DNA from: Cyanidiococcus yangmingshanensis
Taxonomy: Eukaryota; Rhodophyta; Bangiophyceae; Cyanidiales; Cyanidiaceae
Length of the DNA stretch: 64,000 nucleotides
Reading direction: 5' to 3'
NCBI GenBank assembly: GCA_013995675.1
Contig: VWRR01000013.1
Coordinates: 310,001-374,000 of the forward strand
Shown: in pieces, positions 33,061-42,028 of the stretch
Layout of the letters: the number at the start of each line of letters is the position of its first letter
Numbering within the stretch: position 1 is the stretch's first letter
Program-made: the position numbers and the translations under genes
The notes under the pieces: generated by a model
The model's input: only the letters and a program-made list of their open reading frames with translations
What the model was told of the DNA's origin: nothing
Databases searched by the model: none

Positions 33061-33621
33061 ATGGAACGGCGTTGGGTCTCTTTTGGACAACTGTCGTTTG
33101 TGCAGATGAAGACGGTGCAGACAGCGATCGACTGCGTCTCACGAGCGTACGCTCCCTATAGCGGTTTTCCCGTAGGCGCTGCTGTGGCGACGAATGACGG
33201 TGCGGTTTTTGGTGGCTGCAACGTGGAAAACGCTTCATATGGTTTGAGCATATGTGCGGAACGGGTTGCTATCGGGAACCTCTACGTGAACGATGCAGTG
33301 CCGGCCACTGAGGGAGGGCGTACGGAGCCACGACGCATCACTTGCGTGGCGGTCTATGCTCCTTGCGTTCGCCGGCGAAACCCTGACGACGTCTTCTGTT
33401 ACCCTTGTGGTGCGTGTCGACAAGTGCTTGTAGAGCACGCGACGCCTGATGCTGAGCTCATTCTTATTGGTGCGGATACAAACGCTGAACAAGCGTGCCC
33501 GACAGACCACGCATTGTACTGTAGATTCCACGTCGAATCCTTAACTGCTTTACTGCCTTTTGGCTTCACTGGTGAGCAGCTGCCTTTGAAGGACTCGCAG
33601 GAGGAAACCGCATTTCGGTGA
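33061..33621 (+). CDS. CDA: Cytidine deaminase, homotetrameric type
   Basis: A complete 186-residue frame. Signature elements: AYAPYSGFPVGAAV, the zinc and catalytic block GGCNVENASYGLSICAERVA with the catalytic Glu, and YPCGACRQVLVEHA with two zinc cysteines. The enzyme deaminates cytidine and deoxycytidine to uridine and deoxyuridine in pyrimidine salvage. The insertion EGGRTEPRRITCVAV and the acidic tail are modest. ATG 33061 gives 15 residues before a second ATG at 33106 (MKTVQTAID), which is equally possible and closer to the usual family start. Cytosolic, no presequence. Confidence 0.93.
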   Translation: MERRWVSFGQLSFVQMKTVQTAIDCVSRAYAPYSGFPVGAAVATNDGAVFGGCNVENASYGLSICAERVAIGNLYVNDAVPATEGGRTEPRRITCVAVYAPCVRRRNPDDVFCYPCGACRQVLVEHATPDAELILIGADTNAEQACPTDHALYCRFHVESLTALLPFGFTGEQLPLKDSQEETAFR

Positions 33622-33983
33622 GTGTCATGACCAGGCGACGGAATGAACGCGATATGCTTGGCCCGATAAGGTTTGCGTCGGTTTCTATGCGGACGGGTGC
33701 AGGCCCAGCTCTTCTCCGTTAACGAGCTTTCGCAACATTCATCCACACGCTAGATACGAGTCAAGAGCAGGGAGCGAGCCAGTTGCGGCCACGAGGCCGT
33801 TGACCATCTCAGAACGGGTCGACGCAAACCAATCTGGACTCGATCGGTGCGATCGCACGAGTTGCGAACGGGATGATATTCGCGAGTACCTTGACGCGTC
33901 ATTTCATCACGAGTCAAGGACCATGCATGACATTCAGAAAGAAACATGCTGATTCTGAGGGCTTTGTTCAGAACTGCGGCGCG
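33622..33983. other. Intergenic region between convergent genes
   Basis: About 360 bases between the CDA stop and the stop of the disordered-protein gene. Nothing is recognised in it. Confidence 0.5.
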
Positions 33984-36041
33984 CTAGTCGCCTTCGCGCG
34001 GTGCCAGCACCCGATGGACGCGAAACGTGTACCAAAATTTGGCTAACGGTATTCGCTTGTTCCCTTTCCATAATGCGTATTTTCCCGCGAGCAGGCCATG
34101 CAAGTTTTCTCTTCGTTCCAAAACATTCTCAATGAGCAGCGAGGGGGTCGCCACGAAGCGCGGCGGTAGCACCGGTAGGCGACATGTCGTGACAACAAGT
34201 TCACGCAACTCTTGCTGAATTTGATCGTCGGTCTCCAATCGGTCTCGCAACTCGGTCTCATCGCCGGCGGCTGGAAGAATCGCAAAATGAATTGGGTAAT
34301 AATGCTGCTTATCGTGATCGAAGAATAATTGCCATTGGTCAGAAAACTGTACATGACCGAGCCGCTCAGCTGCATAGTACGTTTCGGCGTTGGTTCCACG
34401 TGGCAACCGCGATACTGACGGCCGAGACGTCGCACCACCAGCAGAGGCGGGACCTGGATTTTGAGCTGAATCAGCGTCCGAGTCTTTGTTTTGGTTCCGA
34501 TTCGAGGACGCATTCGCCTTGCGAAGAGCGCCCCTGGTTGCCGACGCCGAAGATTGCTTCAAAGGCTCCTCCTCTGCTGACGGGCGTTTCGTCTCCGATT
34601 TGGTGTCAGCCTGCTTACTTGAATCGTGAGACAAGTCAGCGACGGTTGCGTTGCTCGGAGGCGCCGCTGCTCTAGTAAGTTTCTTTGGGACAGGGGGCAC
34701 GCGCGTGCTGGGCTCTCGTTTGCGTTTCGCGGGCTGCTGCAGTTTTTGGTTTCGTCTCAGGCTGTGTAACCTTTTGTGGAACCACTTCCGTGGATTTGAC
34801 GGAAGATGGACCGCTTCCTGAAGGCATTACATTCTTTGTTGATACGGACACACTCGACTTTTGAGCAGGTGCTGGTTGCGAAGCAACAGACGAAAGAGAC
34901 TGTCCTGCTGATCCCTGGACAGCATGAGCTTGAGTTGCTTCCGCATGGAGCGCGCTCTGACCAACATGGCGGTTGTTCGTGGTCGAATCCTTCTTGATCG
35001 CCTGGACAGAGTCCGCATGCACGCTTTCATCGGCAACATCTCGTTGCGGGCTTTTCGTACCATCTGAAGGTTCAGACTTGCCGCCAGCGTGAACAGCGGC
35101 TTTCGATTGCTACGATGCCGGTGGTAGGTTCAAGAGCCTTTTTTTGAGACCGTCGAGTATTCACTCCTGATGAACCTGCCGAGGGGCGCTGCGTCATACC
35201 ATGAGATCCAACCTTGCCAGCAGTGAGCGTCGCCGTCTCTTGCGCGACCAAGTTCTGTGCTTTGTGTGCCGGTTCTCGTACCGTGGTGCGGTTTCGTACT
35301 TGGTTCTGTCGTGCCTGATTCTGCACCGGCACTACTTGTCCGGCAGACACCCCCATGACCTCTTCTTTCGTGTTTAAAAGGGGCACTGCTTGCACTTTCG
35401 TTACGATTAGCTGCCACGGCAACTTGCGGCGCCAACACCTCTTTTTGTTCAGTGGGTCGCACTAGTGCTGTGCGCTCCTCTCGCACTTGGTGTGCCTCTG
35501 TTCCTTCCTTCATGAAGGATAGATTCGTCTCGGGTAGTCGCTTCAAGGGAGGTTTGCCACGATGAGGTGACTTGCAGAGCAGTAGGGCCCGCGCCATGGG
35601 ATCCTTCTGCGTCGCAACCGGCTGCTCGCGGTTCGCACTCGGTCCTGGGGCGCTTACCTTTTCGGTTGTGAAAGAGGCGAAACTTGCTCGTTCTGCCGGC
35701 ATGGACTCCTGAGCGCTAGCGCCTCCACCAGATACAGGACTGCCTGTCTTAGAGCCGCTACCGAGAGCTCTACCAGTGGCAGCCTCCTCGTCAACTTTCG
35801 ACGTCGTTCGTGTGCCGCCCACTGCACTCGTCGCAACCTGCCGTGAAGGCGACATGGACGAGACCTCAAGTCGTTCTTGAGCACGTCCACGCTCCTTCAA
35901 CTGGCTCCGAGGCCGTCCCCTCACACGTGCCTCTACGTTCGTTTTCACCGCTATGCTGCGCCTTGCCAGCTCCGAGCCCCCCTCACTTTCCATAGATTGG
36001 CGTTCACTACTGAACTTTTCATTCGGTCTAGATGAAGCCAT
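33984..36041 (-). CDS. Long disordered protein with a conserved-looking C-terminal domain, spread over frames by three +1 breaks
   Basis: From ATG 36041 (MASSRPNEKFSSERQSMESE) the reading runs through ~450 residues rich in Ser, Ala, Glu, Lys and Gln, with no domain, then into a folded-looking end of ~130 residues. That end starts near AERLGHVQFSDQWQLFFDHD, continues through HFAILPAAGDETELRDRLET and PSLLIENVLERRENLHGL, and stops after FWYTFRVHRVLAP. I do not recognise it. Frames change at about 35380-35400, 35072-35110 and 34691-34697. The last falls in a G5 run on the plus strand. All three shifts are +1. The low-complexity part makes the first two joins approximate. A nuclear scaffold role is conceivable from composition only. 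Confidence 0.5.
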
Positions 36042-36672
36042 GGGAGCAAGCTCTCCCAGACGATATCCGAACTTGGGGGTTTCGTTCGCACCCGTGCAGC
36101 AACCTTCCCCTGTGCGGAAACGTCCACACGCACGGATCAGGACAGGGCGCGCTCGCAAACGCGCCCACACGCATGGCGCAATGGAAATGGCACACGCAGA
36201 CACGCATGGCGCAACCGTCGTGGCGTCTTCGCGCGCCAAATCCATACGCGAAAGCGCCTCCGCAGTGCATTCGACGCCAGACTGATCTGCTCGTCTCCTG
36301 GGACACTGCTTATCCATCCCTGACAATGATCGTCAGTCATCGAGTTGATGCACGCACCAGTAAACAGATGAATGTTCCTGTGCAGTTTTCAACGAGAATC
36401 AGAAGAACAGGCGCTTGTGGAAACACCAGCTCTGGCCTTGTGTCAGCGGGGGGCGCGCACAAGCCCGCGTCACGCATCGTCGCTGGACTGCGTGGCGGCG
36501 CAACCGCGGCAGGATCGATCACGCACCGATGCTGATGAGGTCTTGTTCAGGGCCTCCTTGATCTTTGTACGACTCGATTCTGCAGACGAATTGTGTGAAG
36601 TAGCTTACATAGGTTGGTCCTGATCATTTTTCTGTCTTTGAGAATCATTTGGTGATCGTGGTGGAGTGGATA
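36042..36672. other. Intergenic region, divergent promoter with a 15-base direct repeat
   Basis: About 630 bases between two divergent starts. It contains the 15-base direct repeat ACACGCATGGCGCAA at 36167 and 36200. Frames over this region are mutually antisense and unrecognised. No RNA gene is visible. Confidence 0.4.
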
Positions 36673-37971
36673 ATGGCCGCGTGCCAGCACTGCGGTCGTT
36701 GCAACGTTCGCGCTGGTTTTTGCGTCGGCCTCACGTGTGCTGGTTGGTGCAAAGGCCGGGTTTTGGCTGCGCAATTGTGCCAAACGCGAACGACTTGTCT
36801 TCGTGCAGGTTGTGCTTGGAGTAGGCATCGTTTACTTGAGCACGAGCGAGCGCTAGGGAACCGAGAAGTGCGCGACCGTTGCAGCCGCAAGTTGCCGACG
36901 CCTTTGGCCACACACGATTCTCTCTCCTGTGACGCCCTTCCGAGCGTCGCGCATCGCTGCTTGCGGGTGCCGAGAACGTTCGCAGAAGTCTGCAGTGGAC
37001 TCGGCGGGGTGCTTTCTCTCCGGTCCGAAGTGTGGGCCTCGGCGCTTGAAGTGGAACGACTCGGCGCCGGTCGGGATAGCTCGCTCATTACACATGATGT
37101 CGTTGTTGCCGTCCTCGCTTTGGTTGGGTCATATGCCTGGCTCAAAATCTGGGACTGGCTCGCTACCAACGGCTACATTGAATCAACGCTCTCGCGCAAA
37201 ATTGTCCATATAACGAGTGTACCGCTCTTTATGCTGACCTGGCCATTCTTTTCCGACAATCACTTTGCCACCGGTGCGCCGATAACAGATATTTCCCTTC
37301 AATCATGGTCCACGTTTCTTGGCCTGGCGTTGAAAAGTTCGCAAGGTATCGCCGCTGCTGTTCCGGCGATTCTTTCTGCGAGACTTATTCTGGCGGGGCT
37401 CGGACTTAGCCAAGACACGCTAGTGAATGCATTGGCTCGTCAAAAAGCGGCGATGCACAAGTGGATGCAGGATCAGTTGGATGATCGTGGCGCCCCAAGA
37501 CCATCATTCGCCACCAATGGCACCGTACTGGTCCAGGGTGATCGTCGAGAGGCGCTTCAAGGACCTCTGTACTACTGCCTGGCCACGACCGTGTGCACAT
37601 TTCTCTTCTGGCGAGGCCCCTCACCTCTGGGTATTCTTGCGTTGATCCAGATGTGTGTCGGAGACGGAATGGCAGATCTGGTTGGTCGTCGTTGGCGGAC
37701 GCCCAAGTGGCCCCTTCCAGGTGGCCTATCACGCAAAACGATCGGCGGTACGCTGGCCTATGTCTTGAGCGCATTCCTCATTTCATGTTCGTACATTGCC
37801 ATCTTTCATGCTTGTGGATGCGTTGAAACTGGCGTCGCCGCTGCCGCTGGTCGCGTCGCAATCCTCACTGTATGCTGCGCTGCGGTCGAGCTCTTGGCCC
37901 CCGGAGACGACAACGTCACCGTGCCGTTGGCGGCTTGCCTCATAGGATCAGTCCTATTCCCGACAATTTGA
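36673..37971 (+). CDS. VTE5: Phytol/farnesol kinase (VTE5 family), plastid membrane protein
   Basis: A complete 432-residue frame from ATG 36673. After an N-terminal ~140 residues (Cys-rich then Arg-rich, probably a targeting region) come six or more hydrophobic segments. Family features: LSRKIVHITSVPLFMLTWPF, the CTP-binding-type loop MCVGDGMADLVGRRWRTPKW, the GGLSRKTIGGTLAYV motif, and LLAPGDDNVTVPLAACLIG near the end. These match the dolichol kinase/phytol kinase superfamily and specifically VTE5. The enzyme phosphorylates phytol released from chlorophyll so that it can enter tocopherol synthesis or lipid recycling, in the plastid envelope. Length is longer than plant VTE5 (~300) because of the N-terminus; the true start could be further downstream. 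Confidence 0.88.
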   Translation: MAACQHCGRCNVRAGFCVGLTCAGWCKGRVLAAQLCQTRTTCLRAGCAWSRHRLLEHERALGNREVRDRCSRKLPTPLATHDSLSCDALPSVAHRCLRVPRTFAEVCSGLGGVLSLRSEVWASALEVERLGAGRDSSLITHDVVVAVLALVGSYAWLKIWDWLATNGYIESTLSRKIVHITSVPLFMLTWPFFSDNHFATGAPITDISLQSWSTFLGLALKSSQGIAAAVPAILSARLILAGLGLSQDTLVNALARQKAAMHKWMQDQLDDRGAPRPSFATNGTVLVQGDRREALQGPLYYCLATTVCTFLFWRGPSPLGILALIQMCVGDGMADLVGRRWRTPKWPLPGGLSRKTIGGTLAYVLSAFLISCSYIAIFHACGCVETGVAAAAGRVAILTVCCAAVELLAPGDDNVTVPLAACLIGSVLFPTI

Positions 37972-38609
37972 GCAAAGACGAAACGATTCCTGATCCCTGT
38001 GAGGCCAAGCGTCTCGAGCCGTCATCGCGTTGCGTTTGGATGGCGACTCGAATCAGAGAGCCGCTGTCGCGGTGTTTTGCATGAACCGGCGACCTGAGCA
38101 CCTCCACTCCATTTTAGTCGAAACTTTTATCTGATGGAGCGCCCAATGAACATGCTCTATGGAAACGAGGTTTGGGCAACGGAAAGCGATGGGAGCGAAT
38201 CCGAATCCATGCTATAAGATGCCGCTCAACGGCCAGCCGCGATACCACGAGAGCAAGAAGGCAACATGCCGCACCATATCCCCCGGGGATTGACTGGTCA
38301 ATTCGAGACGCATACGATGCCAAAAATGATTCCGAGCGGGAAAGAGAGCCGCATGGGAATTGCAGGCACAGTCCATGACGGTCAGCCAGCAGCCCATGAT
38401 CGAGCATATGCACCAAGGCGCATCACTGTTGATGAGTCTTTGAACATACGCTGCTGCACAACCATGAATCGGCTGCTGCCGACGGGCCCGATGCGTTGTG
38501 ACCACAAACATGACGATCATTTCAAGAGACACTTTACTTGCATTCGAATCGGCACCTCAGTAACGTTTCATCTCTCGAATAGGTTAGGCTTGTGCTGATT
38601 TGGGATCCG
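37972..38609. other. Intergenic region between convergent genes
   Basis: About 640 bases between the phytol kinase stop and the METTL25-type stop. Frames of about 100-110 codons on both strands have no motif. Nothing is supported. Confidence 0.45.
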
Positions 38610-40217
38610 TCAGCTTCTCGATTGCATCACTGGGCGCGCCGCTTTCCCAGATGCAAGCGCATCATTGGCCCCAGAACGCTCCTCTCGTGATCCGCCCGAG
38701 AGGACCCCTTCGCCAATACTGGCGTTAACGGCGGGTTGTGTGCAGGCAGCTTGGTTGACAACGTCCTCTCGAATCGCTACAATGGCCTGGTTTCGCGGCG
38801 ACGCGCTCGCAGGGAACATTTCCTCGATCCAGGCGACGTATCCGCACTCTCGTGCATACCAGAATCGATCCAGCAGAACGAGCGCCTCTAGCATCGGCGC
38901 CAACCGACCACACAGACTCCAGAAGACCAGACAGCGATGTCTATAGACGGGCGTATCGAACAAAGACGCAACCTCTTTGACCAAAACGCGATCCACTGGC
39001 AACTGGAGGTATCGAAGGGCGTCTTCAGCATAAGCAGCGAAATCCTGGTACTGGTCGATGTGCTTCGCGGTCCGTCTGAGTAGAGCCCAGCGAGGGTCGC
39101 CTTCAGTCTCCAAGAGTGTTCGCACTGCGTCTGCGCTATTGCGATGCTCCTCTGTCATTCGTCTCAACAGAATTTGCAGTATCGCCCGATAGTGATGATG
39201 CTGAATGATTCGCTGCGCTCGACGAGAATCTGGCCTCCGGAGGGCGGTGGCATCGGCACTCGCCAAGTACAATGAGCTGCGGTTCAGCAAGGCGTTGCCG
39301 CCATGCGCCTGTGCACCGAACGAAAACTCGGGCCGGTTTAAAAGCCACTTTGAAAGCGGGAACGATGCGTTTTTGTTGGAGCAACGTAAACGTGCACCAT
39401 CGATACGCTGTTTCAATAGCTTATGATAGCAACAACCGATACAAAAAAGAGCAATCGGCCGCAACGAACATAACTCGTGGTCGAGGGTCTGCAGGACACT
39501 CGCCGAAAGATCGCCGCACCCGTGCAACGCCAAGACGACGTACTGAACGTTGTTGGACTTGCATTCGTTGGGCTGTCGGCCAGCACAGCGCTCAAGATCA
39601 GCAGCACACGTTATGAACGAGTGCTGAACAATGTGCCGGATACCTTCCTTCATGGGGCCCAGTCGTTTCCAGCGCTCTCGAAAAGACCGACAAAATCGTT
39701 CATCCTTGTCGATACCGATGAATTCGATCCGGGGTTTGAATCCAGACTGTTCCAGCGATATCCCTATCGTCTGGGAGACAAGACCTCGTCCGCAACCTGG
39801 TTCTAGAATCTGGACGTACTTGCTCTCACTGCAACCGACGATTTTCCCAAGCAAGTCCTGTATGCGACTTGCGAGCGCTCGGACTTGAACCGCCTTTTTC
39901 GCCGGCAAATATCGATAAACGGACGGGGAGTCAGGATCCCCCGGGTCGTCTCGTTCTGGCCTAAGAAACTGCTGTGGTGCTCGTTGAAAGGGCATCAGAA
40001 GCGCTTCTGCCAGCGCTGCACCTTGGGCCTGCAGGACGCTGCTCGCGGTTTCCATATCCAACACCCGATACGCAGCTGGGATCTGTGTCCAGATCTGCTC
40101 GTCTTCATACAGGCTCGCTGATCGACAGGTATGCACAATGTGCAGGGCACGCACCTCCGCGAGCACGTCCTCCAAGACATCGTCCCAGGTTGACTCTATG
40201 CTTTGCAACATTCTCAT
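38610..40217 (-). CDS. METTL25/RRNAD1-family methyltransferase-like protein
   Basis: A complete 535-residue frame. The SAM-binding motif I region reads VQILEPGCGRGLVS, motif II IEFIGIDKDERFCRSF. The family-specific blocks follow: VVLALHGCGDLSASVLQ and FCIGCCYHKLLKQR, both hallmarks of the METTL25/METTL25B (RRNAD1) group. Members carry a Rossmann methyltransferase domain; human METTL25B has been linked to ribosomal protein arginine methylation, but the substrate here is unknown. The C-terminal ~60 residues are Ser/Ala-rich and disordered. ATG at 40217 gives a short helical start. No presequence is evident, so it is probably cytosolic or nuclear. The first third contains a Pro/Asp-rich linker before motif I. 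Confidence 0.8.
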   Translation of the reverse strand: MRMLQSIESTWDDVLEDVLAEVRALHIVHTCRSASLYEDEQIWTQIPAAYRVLDMETASSVLQAQGAALAEALLMPFQRAPQQFLRPERDDPGDPDSPSVYRYLPAKKAVQVRALASRIQDLLGKIVGCSESKYVQILEPGCGRGLVSQTIGISLEQSGFKPRIEFIGIDKDERFCRSFRERWKRLGPMKEGIRHIVQHSFITCAADLERCAGRQPNECKSNNVQYVVLALHGCGDLSASVLQTLDHELCSLRPIALFCIGCCYHKLLKQRIDGARLRCSNKNASFPLSKWLLNRPEFSFGAQAHGGNALLNRSSLYLASADATALRRPDSRRAQRIIQHHHYRAILQILLRRMTEEHRNSADAVRTLLETEGDPRWALLRRTAKHIDQYQDFAAYAEDALRYLQLPVDRVLVKEVASLFDTPVYRHRCLVFWSLCGRLAPMLEALVLLDRFWYARECGYVAWIEEMFPASASPRNQAIVAIREDVVNQAACTQPAVNASIGEGVLSGGSREERSGANDALASGKAARPVMQSRS

Positions 40218-40333
40218 AGCAGCCGCTGAAACGTCTCGCTAGGGCCGATACTGTTCAGCAGCGTCCGCCCTGTCCGCTGATCGCGAGTACGCTTCCCGTG
40301 TACAGCACTTGCCGAAGCGAAAGACCTATTTTT

Positions 40334-40565
40334 CACGAGCCAACTGAACCGAGGAGACTTCTCTGAACATAGCATTCACGTGTCGATTTTCGATGGTTTC
40401 CGGTGGCAGACCGAAACCTGGAACGTTGCTGCGTATGAGGTCGTGTTCGGCAACTGGCCAGGAACGCAAACCGCTAACGCATGAAGGACAAGCGTACTCG
40501 ACGGTTTGATGACTTGTTCGTCGCTTGCTTGTACAGAGAAGTCTCCTCGGTTCAGTTGGCTCGTG
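40334..40565. repeat. Perfect 32-bp inverted repeat with 168-bp spacer
   Basis: The left arm 40334-40365 (CACGAGCCAACTGAACC...) is the exact reverse complement of the right arm 40534-40565 (...GGTTCAGTTGGCTCGTG). The match decays within a few bases inward and stops outward. No target-site duplication is evident outside the arms. It could form a hairpin about 230 bases long, or be a small non-autonomous DNA-transposon relic (MITE-like), or reflect a local inversion duplication. The spacer has no recognised coding content. Confidence 0.85.
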
Positions 40566-40765
40566 TTCGCTACGTAAAACAAGGGGTCGTGCATATGAAT
40601 GGTCGGGAGAGTCAGTCAAGCCTTTTACTCGCCTCCGTTCAGGATATGTGTTGCGATCGATCCAAGAGCTGAGGGATCGAGCGACGTCTCACCCACGAAT
40701 CCTTATGATAGAATTGTTTCTCGCTTGAATGTCGAGATTATTCGAGCATCTCTGATCAGAACCCA

Positions 40766-41281
40766 ATGTCTCCAGAGCAGCCAAACCAAGACGACGATTT
40801 TCATGGACCACGTGCCGGGTACTCCTTGGAAACTCGTCGGAGGACACACTCCCAGGGTCCTGTCTTCCGAGTCGTTCCGTTCGAGGCCAGCATATGCTCC
40901 AGCAGGTATCCAAACGACCAAGATCTGCAGTTTCTCGTCTTTCCAACGGTCTCGTTTCACATCTGGAGAGCATCGCTTAGAAATGAACTGCTCATGGCTG
41001 TGTCTATCAGCGTCTCTGGATGGATCCCCATTCTGTGTGCAGTGATCTATCGACCGCGTTCCTTGGATACTGCTCATTGCCGTATCCTCCGGACGGTAGC
41101 GAAACCTGCACAAGCTCATTCTTGGCAACGAATAATTTCTTTGGAAATGACTCTCCATGAACATAAAGAAAGAGCCATCAACGAGTATCGTGCCGTTATC
41201 AGCTCGTTCCATCGACGCATAGACGCATTGCAAGGCGCTGCGCGGGTTGATCTACGCTCGCTGAAGACGAAGTTCCACTGA
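40766..41281 (+). CDS. Possible unrecognised protein, 171 codons
   Basis: An ATG-initiated frame with a hydrophobic middle (AVSISVSGWIPILCAVIYRP) and a helical, charged end (SLEMTLHEHKERAINEYRAV). An antisense frame of similar length (40703-41233) weakens the case. I recognise no family; it may be noise in a long intergenic region. Confidence 0.25.
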   Translation: MSPEQPNQDDDFHGPRAGYSLETRRRTHSQGPVFRVVPFEASICSSRYPNDQDLQFLVFPTVSFHIWRASLRNELLMAVSISVSGWIPILCAVIYRPRSLDTAHCRILRTVAKPAQAHSWQRIISLEMTLHEHKERAINEYRAVISSFHRRIDALQGAARVDLRSLKTKFH

Positions 41282-42028
41282 ACGCACAGCCCGTGGACGC
41301 TATGATCATCTTTCTCTTCAAGTCGTCTTGCTCGGAAACGCCCAAGTGTCGAACGTTTCTCGCCGAGTGCCTAGCCACAGGCAAAAGCACGGACGACCGC
41401 CAGCAACCGCCCTCTACCTACAGCGCCCATATTTACTGCGAGCGAGCCATCTTTCAAGGATCAGATCAGGTTCCATAATAGACACTCCGGCAAGATATCA
41501 AGCACGTCGGATGAGGCCGCTCTATCGCCTCCTCCATAGCCAACTGAAACCTTTACTGGAACCGAATCTGTCCTTGCCTTCACTGGAGAACAAACGACCT
41601 GCTGCGCCGCCATTTCCACCAACATCAAGGCTGTAAACTCTATAAAAAACGTTGCAAAATTGTATCCATCACACTTGAAACGACTTGAGGAACTATAGAA
41701 ACGCCAAGATCGAAGTATCATGCCTTTGTACGGCTTTGTACGTGCGGCGTCGCCAAGCGCTCCCCATCCAACGCGCCTCTGGCCTTGAAATCCCTAGCCA
41801 CCCAGACAAAACCAAAATGCTCTCTCCGAGCCTCTACCAAGGCATCTTGATCCCAAGCCTGCATATAAAATAGCCCCACTCCAGTTCATGATCGAATAGG
41901 CGTGTCGAAACGCAACGCGCTGCTGTTACGGAGGACAGTCCCTGTAGTTCGGGGGGAGCGCGTCGCGTCCCGGCACGTTCCTGTCGTTGTTGTCGCAGAC
42001 GGATCATGGTATCATGTTAGGATATTTG

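Larger units (their letters stand above)
40218..42013. other. Long intergenic region upstream of METTL25-type and PET127 genes
   Basis: About 1.8 kb between two divergent starts. It carries the perfect inverted repeat at 40334-40565 and a 171-codon frame of unknown meaning, both listed separately. From about 41290 to 42000 I see only short frames. Confidence 0.45.
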
